Origin: Apostichopus californicus
Taxonomy: Eukaryota; Echinodermata; Holothuroidea; Aspidochirotida; Stichopodidae
Assembly (NCBI GenBank): GCA_020650975.1
Contig: JAIPMN010000439.1
Coordinates: forward strand, 3,649-34,543
DNA: 30,895 nucleotides
Reading direction: 5' to 3'
The first letter of the stretch is position 1, and each line of letters opens with the position of its first letter. Under the pieces are notes generated by a model. It was not told the origin of the DNA. It worked only from the letters and a program-made list of their open reading frames with translations, and ran no database searches. Shown in pieces: positions 11,801 through 22,268 of this stretch. The translations under genes were made by a program, and so were the position numbers.

Positions 11801-14800
11801 ATGCATTAATATGATATGTCCTTATTTTATCTATTGGCAAATAATAAGATCCTGATGTTTTAATTGTGAATGACCACAATATAAATAGATGAATATGGTA
11901 TTTAAAGTCACCATTTCTTTATGGGCTGTTTATAAGAAAATAATTCTGGATTTTGGACAGTCAATCAGTATTACTGAAATTATGCTAATGAGATTGTCAC
12001 AACTCCAACGTTGTTCATGTTTCTTTTACTGTTGCTTTTTGTTACATCGCATTTTGCCTCATTTGCCACATACTTAATTACCTCTCTTGACCATCATCTA
12101 AAACGAATAATATGAAGTGTTAAAGACTTCCAAGAAATGCTTTTATAAACTTCTAGCTACATTCATATACTCAAATTCTGAAGCTGATATACTTTAAAGA
12201 AAAGCCACAGCTTACTTATAATTGTGGCCAAACAGAAAAATTCTTCATACAGCCACAAATGCACCATGAACTTAGGGGAGGACTTCAAAAGGAGGGTACC
12301 AAGTGATGTAAATTTTGTACCTAGGAACCAATCTGGAATTCTATGACCTTGGGTACAATCTGACTACTTAAAATCATGAATTTATTAAGTATAAGAATAT
12401 CACCATTTGCATGATATTTTTATTTGTTCATTGAAGTTAAAAATATCTGTAGTTCTCATTGAATATTTTCATCCTTATGTTTACAAACTAATGCAGTTTC
12501 ATCTCTTTACCAGAATGAAAGCCATACTCTGCTCCTCTCCTTCTCAGTTTCTCGTATACCCCAGAGGTCCTTTCCGTCGGTCTTCCTCCCAGACGATCTT
12601 CTTTTGGATATCCCAGCAGGTTATTATTTCCATACGACTCCCTGGCTTTAATCGCAGTGTACTCCTGAGTTGTCCATTTTCCGTAACGGTTCGGATCCAT
12701 CTCGATCAGGTCGTAGGGGGGTTCCCCATTCAGAATCCAGTCCGAGAGGAATTTCCCAGCTCCTCCCGAGTGAATGATACCGTAACTGCCAAAACCCAGA
12801 AAGTCAAGTTAGAAGCAATTTACCAGAGCAGGATTTTCAGAAATAATCCTCTAAACATTGATGATGAATGATAGCAGATTGCATAATATTATAACCATAC
12901 AGATCACATTAGATTGATTTAGACTGGAGACCATTCTCCCATCATTTCAAAATGATCCCGGCTGGTATGTAACAGCCTGCTTGAATTAAGAAAGCTGATA
13001 TGTACGTTTTTGCAATGCTTTCTTGGTTTAGAAATAACTACTATCACAGCATAACATGAAAGCATTTGAAAAATTTCCATATATCCACCTAATAAATTAC
13101 TCCTTAGGGTAATCATACTAAACTGGGAAAAATCATAAATTCCTGTATAGATGTTAACACATCAAATATTCACTTCCAATATTGTATACTACATATGATG
13201 TAAATAAGTATATCAAATATGATCACTGCCCGACATGTCCTTTATTGAGTGTAGAATCTTTTCAGCCAAAGCAATGTTAACTCCACCTAGACAGTGGGAG
13301 AAAGGAACTGCAACTTACATACATGAATTTGACAGAAGACTAGAATGATGAACTTAGGATCGATACCTGAATCCGACAGCTGCCCAGTAATTTCTCAGGC
13401 CCTGGAATGGTCCCATTTGAGGCAATAGGTCCGGGGAGTAGATAATAGGTCCAGATACAACGCTCTGTATATCTGCTTTGGCTAAGACTGGTATCATCTC
13501 CATGGCATGTTCTGTGTGTTCCTGGATTCTGTCCAAGTCACTCTCGTATAGCTCTTTACCAAACCCTAGAAAATTTAGAGAAAAGTTTGAAATGACTAAC
13601 TGTGAAATTCCAACATCTATGAACATGATTCAGATTGGTATTGTGGAAGGTGGTGCAAGGGGGATGGGGAGATAAAGGCTTTGTGCAACAGCTTTTTGAA
13701 GGTGTTTCATAAATGTACATACTTTGAATAATTAAAAAGTGAGATAATACTAGTAGAAAAATCTCACCTAATTTAATGAAATTTGGGAGTGAGTACATTG
13801 TGCATATGTGGTGACCTGTATCTTAATAAGAAATTTGTACTAACAGTATCTGTGCCAGTGATATAGACAGTAAGTTTTAACAATGAAGTTCATAAAATCA
13901 TTCATACTTAAAGCCATTGCACATATCCACATTTTTAGCAAGGAGTTAGAGGGAAGAGAGGGACGGTGGTGGAGGGAGATAGGTTGCAACATCTGATTCC
14001 CTTCCTGCAGAAGCCAACTTCTTTGCATTATTCTGATCCTCTGTAATCTGTCCACATAAAGCTAGTGTTAACTAAATTAGAGATCAAACCACATAACCAT
14101 AAAAAAAAACATGTTTTACAACCAGTTGTATCAAGCCAAGTTTTATATGGTCATATCAAGAGCTTACAAATCTCTATTTGGTTTAGCATTTCCTTACCTT
14201 TTGGGACGCCATCTGTCACCCAATCTTCTTGCAGTCTCATCATATGAGACTTCTCGTAGGGTCCAAAGAGAAGGCCACTGCGCTCTTGTCGGCAGTAGTA
14301 GGACCCTTCCAAGTCTCGGATGACAGGAACTTCTTCTTTGAGTGCAGCGACCTCAGGAATGGTCGCTGTGACAACGTACTGGTGATGAACAGGTATCAGG
14401 GGGTGCTCGATCCCCACCATACGCCCAACTTCTTGACCCCAGATCCCTATCGGAGACAGAATATAGAAATCAACACAACAAGAAGAGAAAACATTCTGTT
14501 CTCTAAATCTACAGGTTGCATTTCAATACCAAAGTCACATTTAACATTCCACCTCCCACCAATCTACTCGATAAAGCACATCCTCATTAGAAGGATTGTA
14601 CTATGAGAGTGTTGCACATAGAGGCTATGTGCTTCTTTCTTCTATCAAACAGTTCTCACCTTAGTAATCCTCAGCAATAAGATGCAACAACGATGTGTGT
14701 TGTAATGTGTCTATGTGATGACAAATGATACACTGCAGGCGCAGCCAATAGCTTTAATATTTTTGTTGACCATTTGGAATTAAACATCTATTTCCACTCT

Positions 14801-17800
14801 CCTGCAAACTTGTAGCAGTTTCATATTCACAGTATTGTCAAGCAGGCACCATATGGTATATTTGTATCAAAACAATACCATTGTATTAATGTGACAACAA
14901 CTCACTAGTATTGACCCTAAACTAGAAAGCTTTCAAAAATACTTTTCTAGAAGCTCTGACCATCCAAATTATTCCCAGCCATTGAGGTTTGTTAAAACTA
15001 GAGAATTAATTGCTCCAGTTTGGGAACCTTCACAGAGGCAATACGATGCTTGTTGAAATGTTAGCATGGGTGACCACTATCTGACTTCCTAGCATATTAA
15101 GGGCGATACTTATGATCTTTAAACACCACAAAATAAAAACTGTCAACTTTATCCTTGGAAGAGTTGTTTAGTATTTTACTTTGAAATTGTAATCAAATGT
15201 AACACATTTGTAACAGGGAAGCAACCAACTTCAATGAGTCAGTATAATACTCATGTTCAAACAACTTCCATTTGGAACTTGAATAAATGTTGACCAACCT
15301 GCAGCATTGACGATTCGTTTTGCAGCAATGGTACCATGTTCCGTCTCAACATCCCATCCTCCATCAGATCGAGGCACTAAGCTTGTCACAGGGGCAGGCA
15401 TGTAAATATCAGCTCCGTATTTGCGTGCCCCTATGGCATATGCCTGTGTAAGGGAGTATGGGTCGATGTGTCCTTCCCCAGGGTTGTAGAGACCACCTAA
15501 GATCTGTGAACAGAAGTTTAGAGGTCAAGGGTGAACAAAAAATTATCTGCTTCATAGGAACCTTAAAAATGATTCACTTCTTTATTTGATATCCAAGTTT
15601 GGATTTAAGGATTGAAATATCCCAGAAAACATTTAGTTTGGAAAGCATCCAACAATTTCTGTGCAAACAACTGTCTTTTACTAGGGATAAAACAACTTCA
15701 TGTAAAAGAGTAAGTCAATTCAAACAGTGGGGCGAGAGAGGAAGGGGGTTATGTAACTGATTTCTCTAGAATAACTGACAGTAAAATAATTAGTACACAG
15801 AGAAGTTTATTAATATTCATAGAGTTGAGGGAAAATCACCAAATCAACTACATCTTTGCTGGCAAATATATCTATCCATAGCAAATGTTCTTGTCTGTGA
15901 AGAGTACTTGCAAAGAAAATGGGTTCTTTTGTTTTTAACAATTGCATTTCATTCAGATGAAATGTGACTTTAAGGTGGCACCTTGAAGAATTACGGAAGC
16001 ACTGAGTTCAACTATTTAGGGAGTGATAGAGATACAACGCTCTTTATCTGCAAATTCTGGATAGGCCTTCTTTCTAGCTCTCTGTTCTGACTGTTTTTCG
16101 AACCTGCAGTATGTGTACTTGACAAAGCAGTTAATCCCAACCCACCGATCTTAGCCAGTATACATGCAATGCCATCTCTCTCCTGTCTATATTGAATACC
16201 TTGTTAGGATTTAGGAGAGGAAACTTCTCCAGGACCTCTTCAGCAGATATCAACCACTGAGGAGCCTTGTTCCATCCCTGCCTCTGCATTTGGTATCTCG
16301 CTTCATCCATCCTCTCAGGGGTGCTGAGAAGACGGATGCTTCCTGGGGTGTGGAAACCGATTTGCTGTAAACAAAAAGACCTGTGTTAATAAAGTGATAG
16401 TACACACCACTTTAAAACCATCAACTCCATGACATAACCAAAGCAGAGATAGCAACTATAGTCAATGTACTAGCTGTGGAAGAGAAGCTTCACCAACTCA
16501 CAGTATGGAATCAGTTTCAGAAATACTTGTTTCAGTATTATGGCATCAAAGGGTTAGAGTCAAATGGCTTGTATTATACTTCCTAGCTATCTAGCACATT
16601 AACACTGTGCAAGAATTTTACGGACATGAATTGAGTCACATGAAGATATAACCAAATCTTCTCATGTAGTTGGGTTTGGGTAGTTTTTCAAACTGCTGTA
16701 TAAGGAAGAGAATTTCTGCACATTTTAAATAAGTGCAAAAATTGTGAAGAATCACATATATGTGTCACAAACTTGATAACATCAAAAGTATTTCCTTTTT
16801 GCCCTGCAAAAGCTTCACAAAGCATTGGAAACAAAGACCCCCACCATTTCACAATGAACATGGACACATGAAACATTTCCATGTTAGGCAGCAAGTGGCA
16901 TTATCTCAAGTCAAACTCACAATAGGAAATCCATAATTCAGTTTATGTGATAATTATGAATATACTTAACTTTCACCAACGTTTTAACACATTACTAAAA
17001 CTTTCAAGTTTACCTGTCCTGTCTCTTCCTCCAGTTGTTCAAAGAGTTTAATGCTGTAGTAGTGCAGGTTCTTAGCATTGATGCCAGGGTTGTAATACGT
17101 CGTTAATCCTGCCTATAAGAAGAAACAAAAAACTGAAAAAATCAACTCAGTGGGACATAATGTAAGTGGCAAGACTGCCTGAAGTAGTAACAATAACTGC
17201 TGAAACTGATGGGCAAAAACCATAAGAAATAACATCAAATAGAAGTCAAGAAAAGAGGTCTGTATTTTGGTCAGTGATGCAGTCTTCGTTAGAGAATACA
17301 CATGGGACAGCTGAGTAATTTACAGCCTGTTGATGCACACAACTTAATCTCCCTACAATAGTATAACAGAGACTGAGGAAAAACTGTACAGTGTACATAT
17401 ACAGAAAACTAGATTACTTAAAGGTAACACACTAACAATATAACGTGATTAAACTAACAATATTAGTCTGAAGCAGAGCTGTAACAAAAGACACTATATA
17501 ACTGATCCACAAACTGCATTCCTTCTTACTACATATAATAGAGCTAGGAACTTAAAGGTATACAGTATTAACAGAATGTTAACTACACTTATCAACAGTC
17601 TTAACAATGCTTGCAATTGTACCCTGACTGAGGCATCTTCTTAAACCGATACAACAAAAATCTAAATAAGCATTGAGAAATTTAAGGGTGGAACCAATGC
17701 AGACTTTCACCCACTGTGTAGGCACATAGGCACTCTCAATTTATAGAAAAACTGTCACACCCTATTCCCTTAGACCCACTACCCCAGGCCACAAATTTTA

Positions 17801-20800
17801 AACCCACACGGCTAACTAACCGGAGTTTTACTTTCTGGCTTAAGCCCTGTTTCCTCTTCCACAAGATTAAGAAAGCATTACTTACAGCATGCCAAGTTGA
17901 TCCAGCAGTCAATTCAGATTTTTCCAGGAGAACAACGTCCTTCATACCAGCCTTAGCTAGGTGGTAGGCGATGCTTGTACCTATGCATCCTCCACCAATC
18001 ACCACGGTCTCTGCAGTCTCCTTGAGACGTTTGTTGAGTTTTCTAGATGAACCACTTCCATTACTAGTACATAGCATAAAGACAGAAACATGTTAGCAAT
18101 TAACTCACATTTCAAATGAATATCACCAACAACATGAAAACAAATTTTGTCAACAAGAAACTAAGAAAGCAAATCTTGCATTTAACTACGATCCATGCTG
18201 GAGATTTTTCTTTGAGATCAGACAGATCAGACACATAATTTGGTACACCAAAAATATTATACTTAAAATATAGTTTCTTGCTCAAAGTATTTCAGTTATG
18301 GTTTTCATAGGCCAGTCAATATAATTTGCTTAGGAGTGAATACACTTTGCAAGTTTTACATGTTATTTGAGTAACACGCTACAGCCTGTCATGTACTGAG
18401 ATTCATACATGTGATTCCGAAAGAGCACCCTCTGGTAAAGTATGTTACACATAAAAATGGCTTCTTGTTGTTATGATTGAAGACTACATCACAGCCCAAC
18501 TACTATGTGATTTGTGGAGCTGTGCACAAAATTTAGCTAGGTTTGTGTGGCAATGCCAGTGCAATAGTTTGCATCTGTACAGGAAAAACCTGGATCATCA
18601 GACCGTTCAGAAAAAAAATGAAGAAAACATCTGGATAATTGTTTCCTGTTGTTTCCTTGTCCCATTATTGATTGTTTAATACCTTTTACAATGTGTAACA
18701 TGCCTACGGTCTTACCTGTGAAATTGAAAGAACTGTTTAAATGGTGCATTAATGTTGGCCATGAACATATGCATATATTTTAGTTGTGTTGATCAATGTA
18801 CTTTAAAGTACCGAACGACTGGCAGGATGCATATTAAATTTATACATGTATATGACTGTTTTGTGCATGGGATTCATAGAGAAATCCAGGTAGGACAAGA
18901 TAATTCAGATTTGCTTTTATTCCGTTTATCTAGTCACGTGTATGTCTTGACACAAATTAAATTTTGAAAGTGTCAACAGTCTCTGAACCCTGCCCTGTGT
19001 TTGTATGTACATGTGAACACATTGCAACCAGCTCTGACCATTGGTTACAATAATACAGAAACACAATAATGATTTTAGGATTAGTTTTCAAGACTTGCTT
19101 AATGTGAACTGTGAATAAGTAGCAGTGGGCCTTGGGATTACTAGCAGAGTAATTTTATTTGGAATATTAAAACATTCTGAACAAATTCAAACAAGTTCAC
19201 ACTGCAATGGGTAAATCACAAGATTAAACAGGTCACGACCAAAGTTGAAAAAGCTAGGCCTATACCAAATAGAAGCCACTGTGCTGTCAAATTGTCTTCT
19301 AGATTTTTACGAAAAATGAATGCTATTAATGACTTCTCGGTCCGGGTTCATACTTGTGCCAGTTTCCAGTAACTGCACTGTGTCCTACCCTAAATGTTGC
19401 TCTCATTTTGCTGTGTCCACTCCTCCCACATGTCTAACAACGTCACTGTTATGATACCTTGTGGCTCTATTTCTGCACTTTGACAACCACATTAACATAA
19501 GGTGACCATATTTTCTTGACTGGCATCAGGGACATTTATTGCGTGACTGAAGTGGGGGAGGGGTCTAAGGGGAGGGGGTGTCAACCTCCCCTTTGGAAAA
19601 TTTTCAAGTGCCTCAGGTGCTAAGATGTAAAATGGTGATACTTAGAAGCACTTTTCAAATCAATTTTATTTAGCTTTTTCTTAGATGAAATTCACTTAAC
19701 GTGGTTCTTTGAGAGCTTTTGAGTTGCTTGTGTCATAAATTCGTGATCAATTAGTCTTAGTGTACTTCTCTGAAGAGTGTATTTTCATCAATACTTCATT
19801 GGCGCTACTGAGATTTTTGATGAATTCCACACAAGACATACTGAAATGGGTTCTGACTTGCAGCATGGCTTTCACCGTTTCAACCTTCAGCTGAGATTTC
19901 CCTGAGTTCTATAAGTCATTCATGAGAGGAAACACCCTTTTTACTGATGCATTACTCCCTGGAATTTTGTTTTTACAATTATTTTACTAATAATGTGGGA
20001 TATTCGAAATTCCTGAACATTTTGACGAATCAGGGACATTTTCGGGGACACTTGTTCATCGGGGACAGCACACTGTAATCAGGGACTGTCCCCGAAAATC
20101 GAGGACGTCTGGTCACCTTACATTAACATATTAAGCTTCTCGGCCTTTTGGCTAAGATCATGTGTAGTATCTGTTCCCTTTCGAGGGGAATGGTAATACC
20201 CACCCGACAATGATCACACAGTCACATTCCCAATGTAAGGGGACTGGGGTTGAGATCTGATCAGTCGTTCGGTAGTTTGGTTTTCATGCCCAGGTTCTTT
20301 CCTGGGTGACTTTTGTTAAAAAGTATTAATTCATCACATGTTAAATGCAAGTTTCACTCTCACAGTAGACTAACGTAAGGCCTATTTTAATGTGAACAGT
20401 CAAAATAAAGAGCAAGCTGCAATGGCATGGAATTTCACTGTCATCAATTTGATGAATCCCAACTGAATTCGCTGCGATGAGTATAAGAACACAATTCCTT
20501 GGCCTAGGCTATGTTAAGTCTTAACTAAATTTGTTTAAGTCAGGCCTAACTTAGTTTAGTTAAATGCTAACTCCGTTAGGCCTACATAATATTAATAACA
20601 AAGTACATTATATAAATGCATTGTATTGACATGCTAGACTAGATTAGCCCATAGCCAGCGATAATTCACCGGGTCTGTCTTAACTACAGCAGTTAAGTTG
20701 AACATTAAATTTTAATACTGGGCTTGAATTAATTATACACAGGTGGAGGCGTGGTCTGTATATCTTGCTATAGCTTGGAAGACAATAGGACGTGACATCA

Positions 20801-20945
20801 AACTTCTTCAATCTTACCTGGTCTTGTCAGCACCATATGAACTTGACAAACGGACAAATGGGCTCAATACCAACTTGCCATCTTGAAGAAATTTCTTCGC
20901 CCTGGTTTTTCTAGTAAGATGTAATTGGAAGAAACGGGAAGACAT
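5665..20945 (-). CDS. DMGDH: Dimethylglycine dehydrogenase, mitochondrial (complete gene, 15 coding exons)
   Basis: Flavoenzyme of the mitochondrial matrix that oxidatively demethylates N,N-dimethylglycine to sarcosine, giving 5,10-methylene-tetrahydrofolate and passing electrons to ETF. Joined exons (20818-20945, 17886-18063, 17014-17112, 16200-16364, 15299-15503, 14198-14446, 13367-13565, 12511-12785, 11549-11766, 10959-11089, 9891-10108, 8177-8334, 7125-7184, 6650-6784, 5665-5877) total 2,631 nt, 876 residues plus stop; human DMGDH has 866. Residues 1-45 are basic, a mitochondrial presequence. The FAD-binding motif VVIGGGCIG is at 63-71, and STWHAAGL holds His101, equivalent to the histidine that binds FAD covalently in mammals. 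The DAO-type oxidoreductase domain runs to about 450, followed by the folate-binding GcvT-like domain (about 500-870). Motifs such as [21 protein letters not shown] and VVGNTTSG favour DMGDH over sarcosine dehydrogenase or PDPR. Every junction keeps the frame and has GT..AG. Head to head with BHMT, which makes its substrate. Confidence 0.97.
6650..6784 (-). CDS. DMGDH: DMGDH exon 14
   Basis: A 135-nt phase-0 exon, residues 762-806: begins [17 protein letters not shown], continues [11 protein letters not shown] and ends NETIRVGDK. It matches the FIGK...A/I-KRRLV segment of the family's C-terminal barrel. Acceptor CCTTCAG, donor AAG|GTGAGC. Confidence 0.95.
7125..7184 (-). CDS. DMGDH: DMGDH exon 13 (60-nt microexon)
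   Basis: A phase-0 exon of only 20 codons (residues 742-761), [20 protein letters not shown], collinear with the human segment around DTNPLEAGL. Acceptor CCTTGCAG, donor AAAG|GTTAGT. Confidence 0.95.
8177..8334 (-). CDS. DMGDH: DMGDH exon 12
   Basis: A 158-nt exon, residues 689-741. Begins [13 protein letters not shown] and ends [12 protein letters not shown], the core of the GcvT-like domain. Acceptor TCTACAG, donor GAA|GTGAGT. Confidence 0.96.
8490..9888 (-). repeat. 47-bp tandem array of the exon 11/intron 11 junction, carrying repeated 5' splice sites
   Basis: On the plus strand ACCTGAATAAG (AACCTGAATAAG in one unit) recurs at 9063 and every 47 bp to 9862, 18 units, then a 27-bp truncated step to the true donor at 9889-9890. 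On the minus strand each unit reads ~25 nt matching the end of exon 11 (23 of 25 identical; would encode RAIRMSYSG, or RAIRITYSG in a variant class), then CAG|GTAAGAG and ~20 nt of intron. Diverged copies continue at about 9018, 8976, 8930, 8889, 8796, 8654, 8575 and 8494. Copies nearest the exon are most like the real junction (GTAAGAGACTTAGG). Confidence 0.95.
9891..10108 (-). CDS. DMGDH: DMGDH exon 11, source of the downstream 47-bp array
   Basis: A 218-nt exon, residues 616-688 plus one base; ends RAIRISYTG at donor ACAG|GTAAGAG. Exon 12 supplies ELGWE, completing the ISYTGELGWE motif. The last 25 nt of this exon, with the start of the intron, recur in every unit of the array filling intron 11. 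Read-through past this donor meets an in-frame stop after four intron codons. Confidence 0.96.
10959..11089 (-). CDS. DMGDH: DMGDH exon 10
   Basis: A 131-nt exon, residues 573-615 plus two bases. Contains [15 protein letters not shown] and [12 protein letters not shown], strongly conserved in DMGDH. Acceptor CCGTAG, donor TTACG|GTATCA. Confidence 0.96.
11549..11766 (-). CDS. DMGDH: DMGDH exon 9 (start of folate-binding GcvT-like domain)
   Basis: A 218-nt exon, residues 500-572. Begins [12 protein letters not shown], then [18 protein letters not shown] and [14 protein letters not shown], the N-terminal part of the aminomethyltransferase-like tetrahydrofolate domain. Acceptor TATGCAG. The donor AAAG|GTTTGT is weaker than the others, but joining to exon 10 restores ...LPKVGYG. 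Confidence 0.95.
12511..12785 (-). CDS. DMGDH: DMGDH exon 8
   Basis: The longest internal exon (275 nt), residues 408-499 plus one base. Completes the FAD domain with [18 protein letters not shown] and [11 protein letters not shown], then the linker with [17 protein letters not shown] and [11 protein letters not shown]. Acceptor TTGGCAG, donor TCTG|GTAAAG. Confidence 0.97.
13367..13565 (-). CDS. DMGDH: DMGDH exon 7
   Basis: A 199-nt exon, residues 342-407 plus two bases. Contains [30 protein letters not shown] and NYWAAVGF, the C-terminal part of the FAD domain. Acceptor TTTCTAG, donor TTCAG|GTATCG. Confidence 0.96.
14198..14446 (-). CDS. DMGDH: DMGDH exon 6
   Basis: A 249-nt exon, residues 259-341 plus one base. 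Contains [19 protein letters not shown], then [23 protein letters not shown] and LLFGPYE, all strongly DMGDH-like. Acceptor CGATAG, donor AAAG|GTAAGG. Confidence 0.97.
14922..15120 (+). repeat. Dispersed repeat family, copy B, in DMGDH intron 5
   Basis: Same ordered blocks as copy A at 2818-3030, diverged between blocks. Lies just upstream (in DMGDH sense, downstream) of exon 6, antisense to the host gene. No terminal repeats or target duplications recognised. Confidence 0.7.
15299..15503 (-). CDS. DMGDH: DMGDH exon 5
   Basis: A 205-nt exon, residues 191-258 plus one base. Contains [16 protein letters not shown], the conserved substrate-domain motif, and ends RIVNAAG, the typical third FAD-contact segment of this oxidoreductase fold. 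Acceptor TTCACAG, donor GCAG|GTTGGT. Confidence 0.96.
16200..16364 (-). CDS. DMGDH: DMGDH exon 4
   Basis: A 165-nt phase-0 exon, residues 136-190, beginning [20 protein letters not shown] and ending [10 protein letters not shown]. Acceptor TTTACAG, donor AAG|GTATTC. Part of the FAD-dependent oxidoreductase domain, collinear with human DMGDH. Confidence 0.96.
17014..17112 (-). CDS. DMGDH: DMGDH exon 3
   Basis: A 99-nt phase-0 exon, residues 103-135, beginning [10 protein letters not shown] and ending EQLEEETGQ; acceptor TTATAG, donor CAG|GTAAAC. Directly continues the flavin-attachment motif from exon 2. Confidence 0.96.
17886..18063 (-). CDS. DMGDH: DMGDH exon 2 (FAD dinucleotide fold and flavin-linked His)
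   Basis: Acceptor GTACTAG, donor GCT|GTAAGT. Residues 43-102. Contains the Rossmann motif [20 protein letters not shown], the strand-2 acidic residue in VVLLEKSEL, and ends at STWHA with His101, the counterpart of human His91 to which FAD is covalently attached. Confidence 0.97.
19498..20120. mobile_element. Non-autonomous hAT-type DNA transposon with perfect 8-bp target duplication
   Basis: Terminal inverted repeats TAAGGTGACCA / TGGTCACCTTA bound a 623-bp element flanked by CATTAACA at 19490-19497 and 20121-20128. The 8-bp duplication and the GGTGACCA(GACGTCC) style end are typical of hAT elements. Internal GGGGACA and TCCCCGAAAAT stretches near the right end form further inverted sequence. 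No transposase frame is present, so it would depend on a partner. It sits in DMGDH intron 1. Confidence 0.88.
20131..20320 (+). mobile_element. U2 snRNA-headed element (SINE-like) in DMGDH intron 1
   Basis: Positions 20135-20176 match 41 of 42 nt of the conserved U2 snRNA 5' end, including the branch-site recognition GTAGTA. After that it departs completely from U2: no stem IIa partner, no Sm-site sequence and none of the U2 3' domain. The body has its own hairpins and ends with a perfect stem CCCAGG / CCTGGG (20289-20306) followed by TTTTGTTAAAA. Weak flanking TATTAA copies lie at 20129 and 20324. SINEs with snRNA-derived heads are known in reptiles. A divergent snRNA-like gene is the alternative. 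Confidence 0.7.
20818..20945 (-). CDS. DMGDH: DMGDH exon 1 (mitochondrial presequence)
   Basis: Start codon at 20943-20945, residues 1-42 plus two bases of codon 43, donor CCAG|GTAAGAT. The stretch [19 protein letters not shown] is rich in Arg/Lys/Ser and lacks acidic residues before residue 22, as expected of a matrix targeting signal. The start is chosen because this reading joins exon 2 in phase and gives a typical presequence length. Confidence 0.9.
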
Positions 20946-21950
20946 TTTCTGTTTCGTATCTTATTTATCAGAACGTAAATGACTCTTCAGCAGACTCTTT
21001 CAATATACGCCAATAATCACTCACACTTGCATCAGTAGTTACTTTTTTTTAAAGTCCCCAAAGATATAGCCTGGGAACGAAAACCGAAGAGCTTTCACCA
21101 CTCTGCATTGTTTGTTACGCCATAGTACTAGCTTGTGTACTGCACCAAAGATATTCCACCTTGATTTTATTCTGACTGTACGTAATAAGTTGAACCTAGT
21201 CTATTACGGTACGTACTGTACTATTGCGCGTTTGTTTTTCTCATACTTTACCATGAACCCTTGGCACTGTGGTGCGCTATAATAATACGGTAGCGTTGTA
21301 GGAACGTATTATGGTCATAAAAGCATTCGGATTTACATCATTGCCAAACTGTTCAAATGTACAGGTTTGAGTATTTTTTTTGCATTAAACTAACACATGA
21401 TTCCTATAGCGATATCCACATCGATCACAATCATAGATAGTGTTAATATCTTGATCGTTTCCCCTTGAGCAATATTAACGTAAGAAACAGCATCTCGGAG
21501 ATGTTAAGTTTCTGAGGGTTTCCACCCACATGCAATGAGACAAGCGCGAGAATCCGCGTTGAACTGTTGAACTTTCAGGCGACGTCTTTTCTCCCTTTTT
21601 TAATCAGATTATAGTCGAGTCACTACTTACGGGGCGAGCGGGGGGGTATTTGGTTATTCCGTCAGTGCGAAGTCCTGACTTTCCATGAAGTCAATTGCTT
21701 CCCATGCTCCAGTTGTCCTTAAAGTCATGGCAGAACTCAACGAAGCATGCATATGATACTATATATATAAAATTCCCCAGCCCTTCCTCAACAAATAAAT
21801 AATCTCGCTCTTCCCTACTTCACTCGTTCCCCTTGAGCCTTTGTCCCGTCCTATTACCATCCTTTCATTGCCCGCTCCGTAGTCCCTTCATTCCCCATCA
21901 TCCCCAACCTCACTCTCCCAATCCGTTATTAAATTGGATATACGAGTACG

Positions 21951-22268
21951 CAATGGCGTAGGAAGGTACTTTTGAGTGGGAGGGCTGAAGACTGATGGCC
22001 GGCCTGGGGGAGGGGTCTAAGGGGAGGGGGAGTGGATTTTTTTTGCATTTCCAGGTGGTCTCAGATGCAATTTGGTGCAATATAGCACACTTCAACACCC
22101 ACTCCATTTTGTAAATAATTTTGCATTTTCACCTGGCCTTAGATGCAATTTGGTGCTCTAAATGGGGTTTTCTGACTTGCGAAGCGGGGGCGGAATGATA
22201 CTCCGCCCCCCCATATTTTTCACTGGGGGTTGCCCCCCCCCCCCAGCCGCCCGGTTCCTACGCCCTTG
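21951..22268. mobile_element. Short non-autonomous hAT-type element in the shared promoter region
   Basis: Ends CAATGGCGTAGGAA and TTCCTACGCCCTTG are near-perfect inverted repeats. Flanks CGAGTACG (21943-21950) and TGAGTACG (22269-22276) are an 8-bp target duplication with one C/T difference. It contains a G-rich block (GGGGGAGGGGTCTAAGGG) also found in the intron 1 hAT-type element, a duplicated AGATGCAATTTGGTGC segment and long C runs near the right end. No transposase. Confidence 0.85.

Larger units (their letters stand above)
10109..17885 (-). other. DMGDH introns 2 to 10, mostly featureless
   Basis: Nine introns of about 0.46 to 0.85 kb between the listed exons. Apart from repeat copy B in intron 5 (14922-15120) I see no RNA gene, transposon end or additional exon in them. 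Confidence 0.6.
18064..20817 (-). other. DMGDH intron 1, host of two insertions
   Basis: The longest DMGDH intron (2,754 bp). Holds the hAT-type element 19498-20120 and the U2-headed element beginning 20131. The remaining sequence (18064-19489 and 20330-20817) shows nothing I recognise. Confidence 0.65.

Noticed and set aside
20131..20320. Functional U2 snRNA gene
   Set aside because: Only the first ~42 nt match. The Sm site and the 3' stem-loops of U2 are absent, and a transposon separates it from any upstream promoter.
5665..20945. Sarcosine dehydrogenase or PDPR as the identity of the minus-strand gene
   Set aside because: Same superfamily, but motifs across nearly every exon ([32 protein letters not shown]) and the total length fit DMGDH better.
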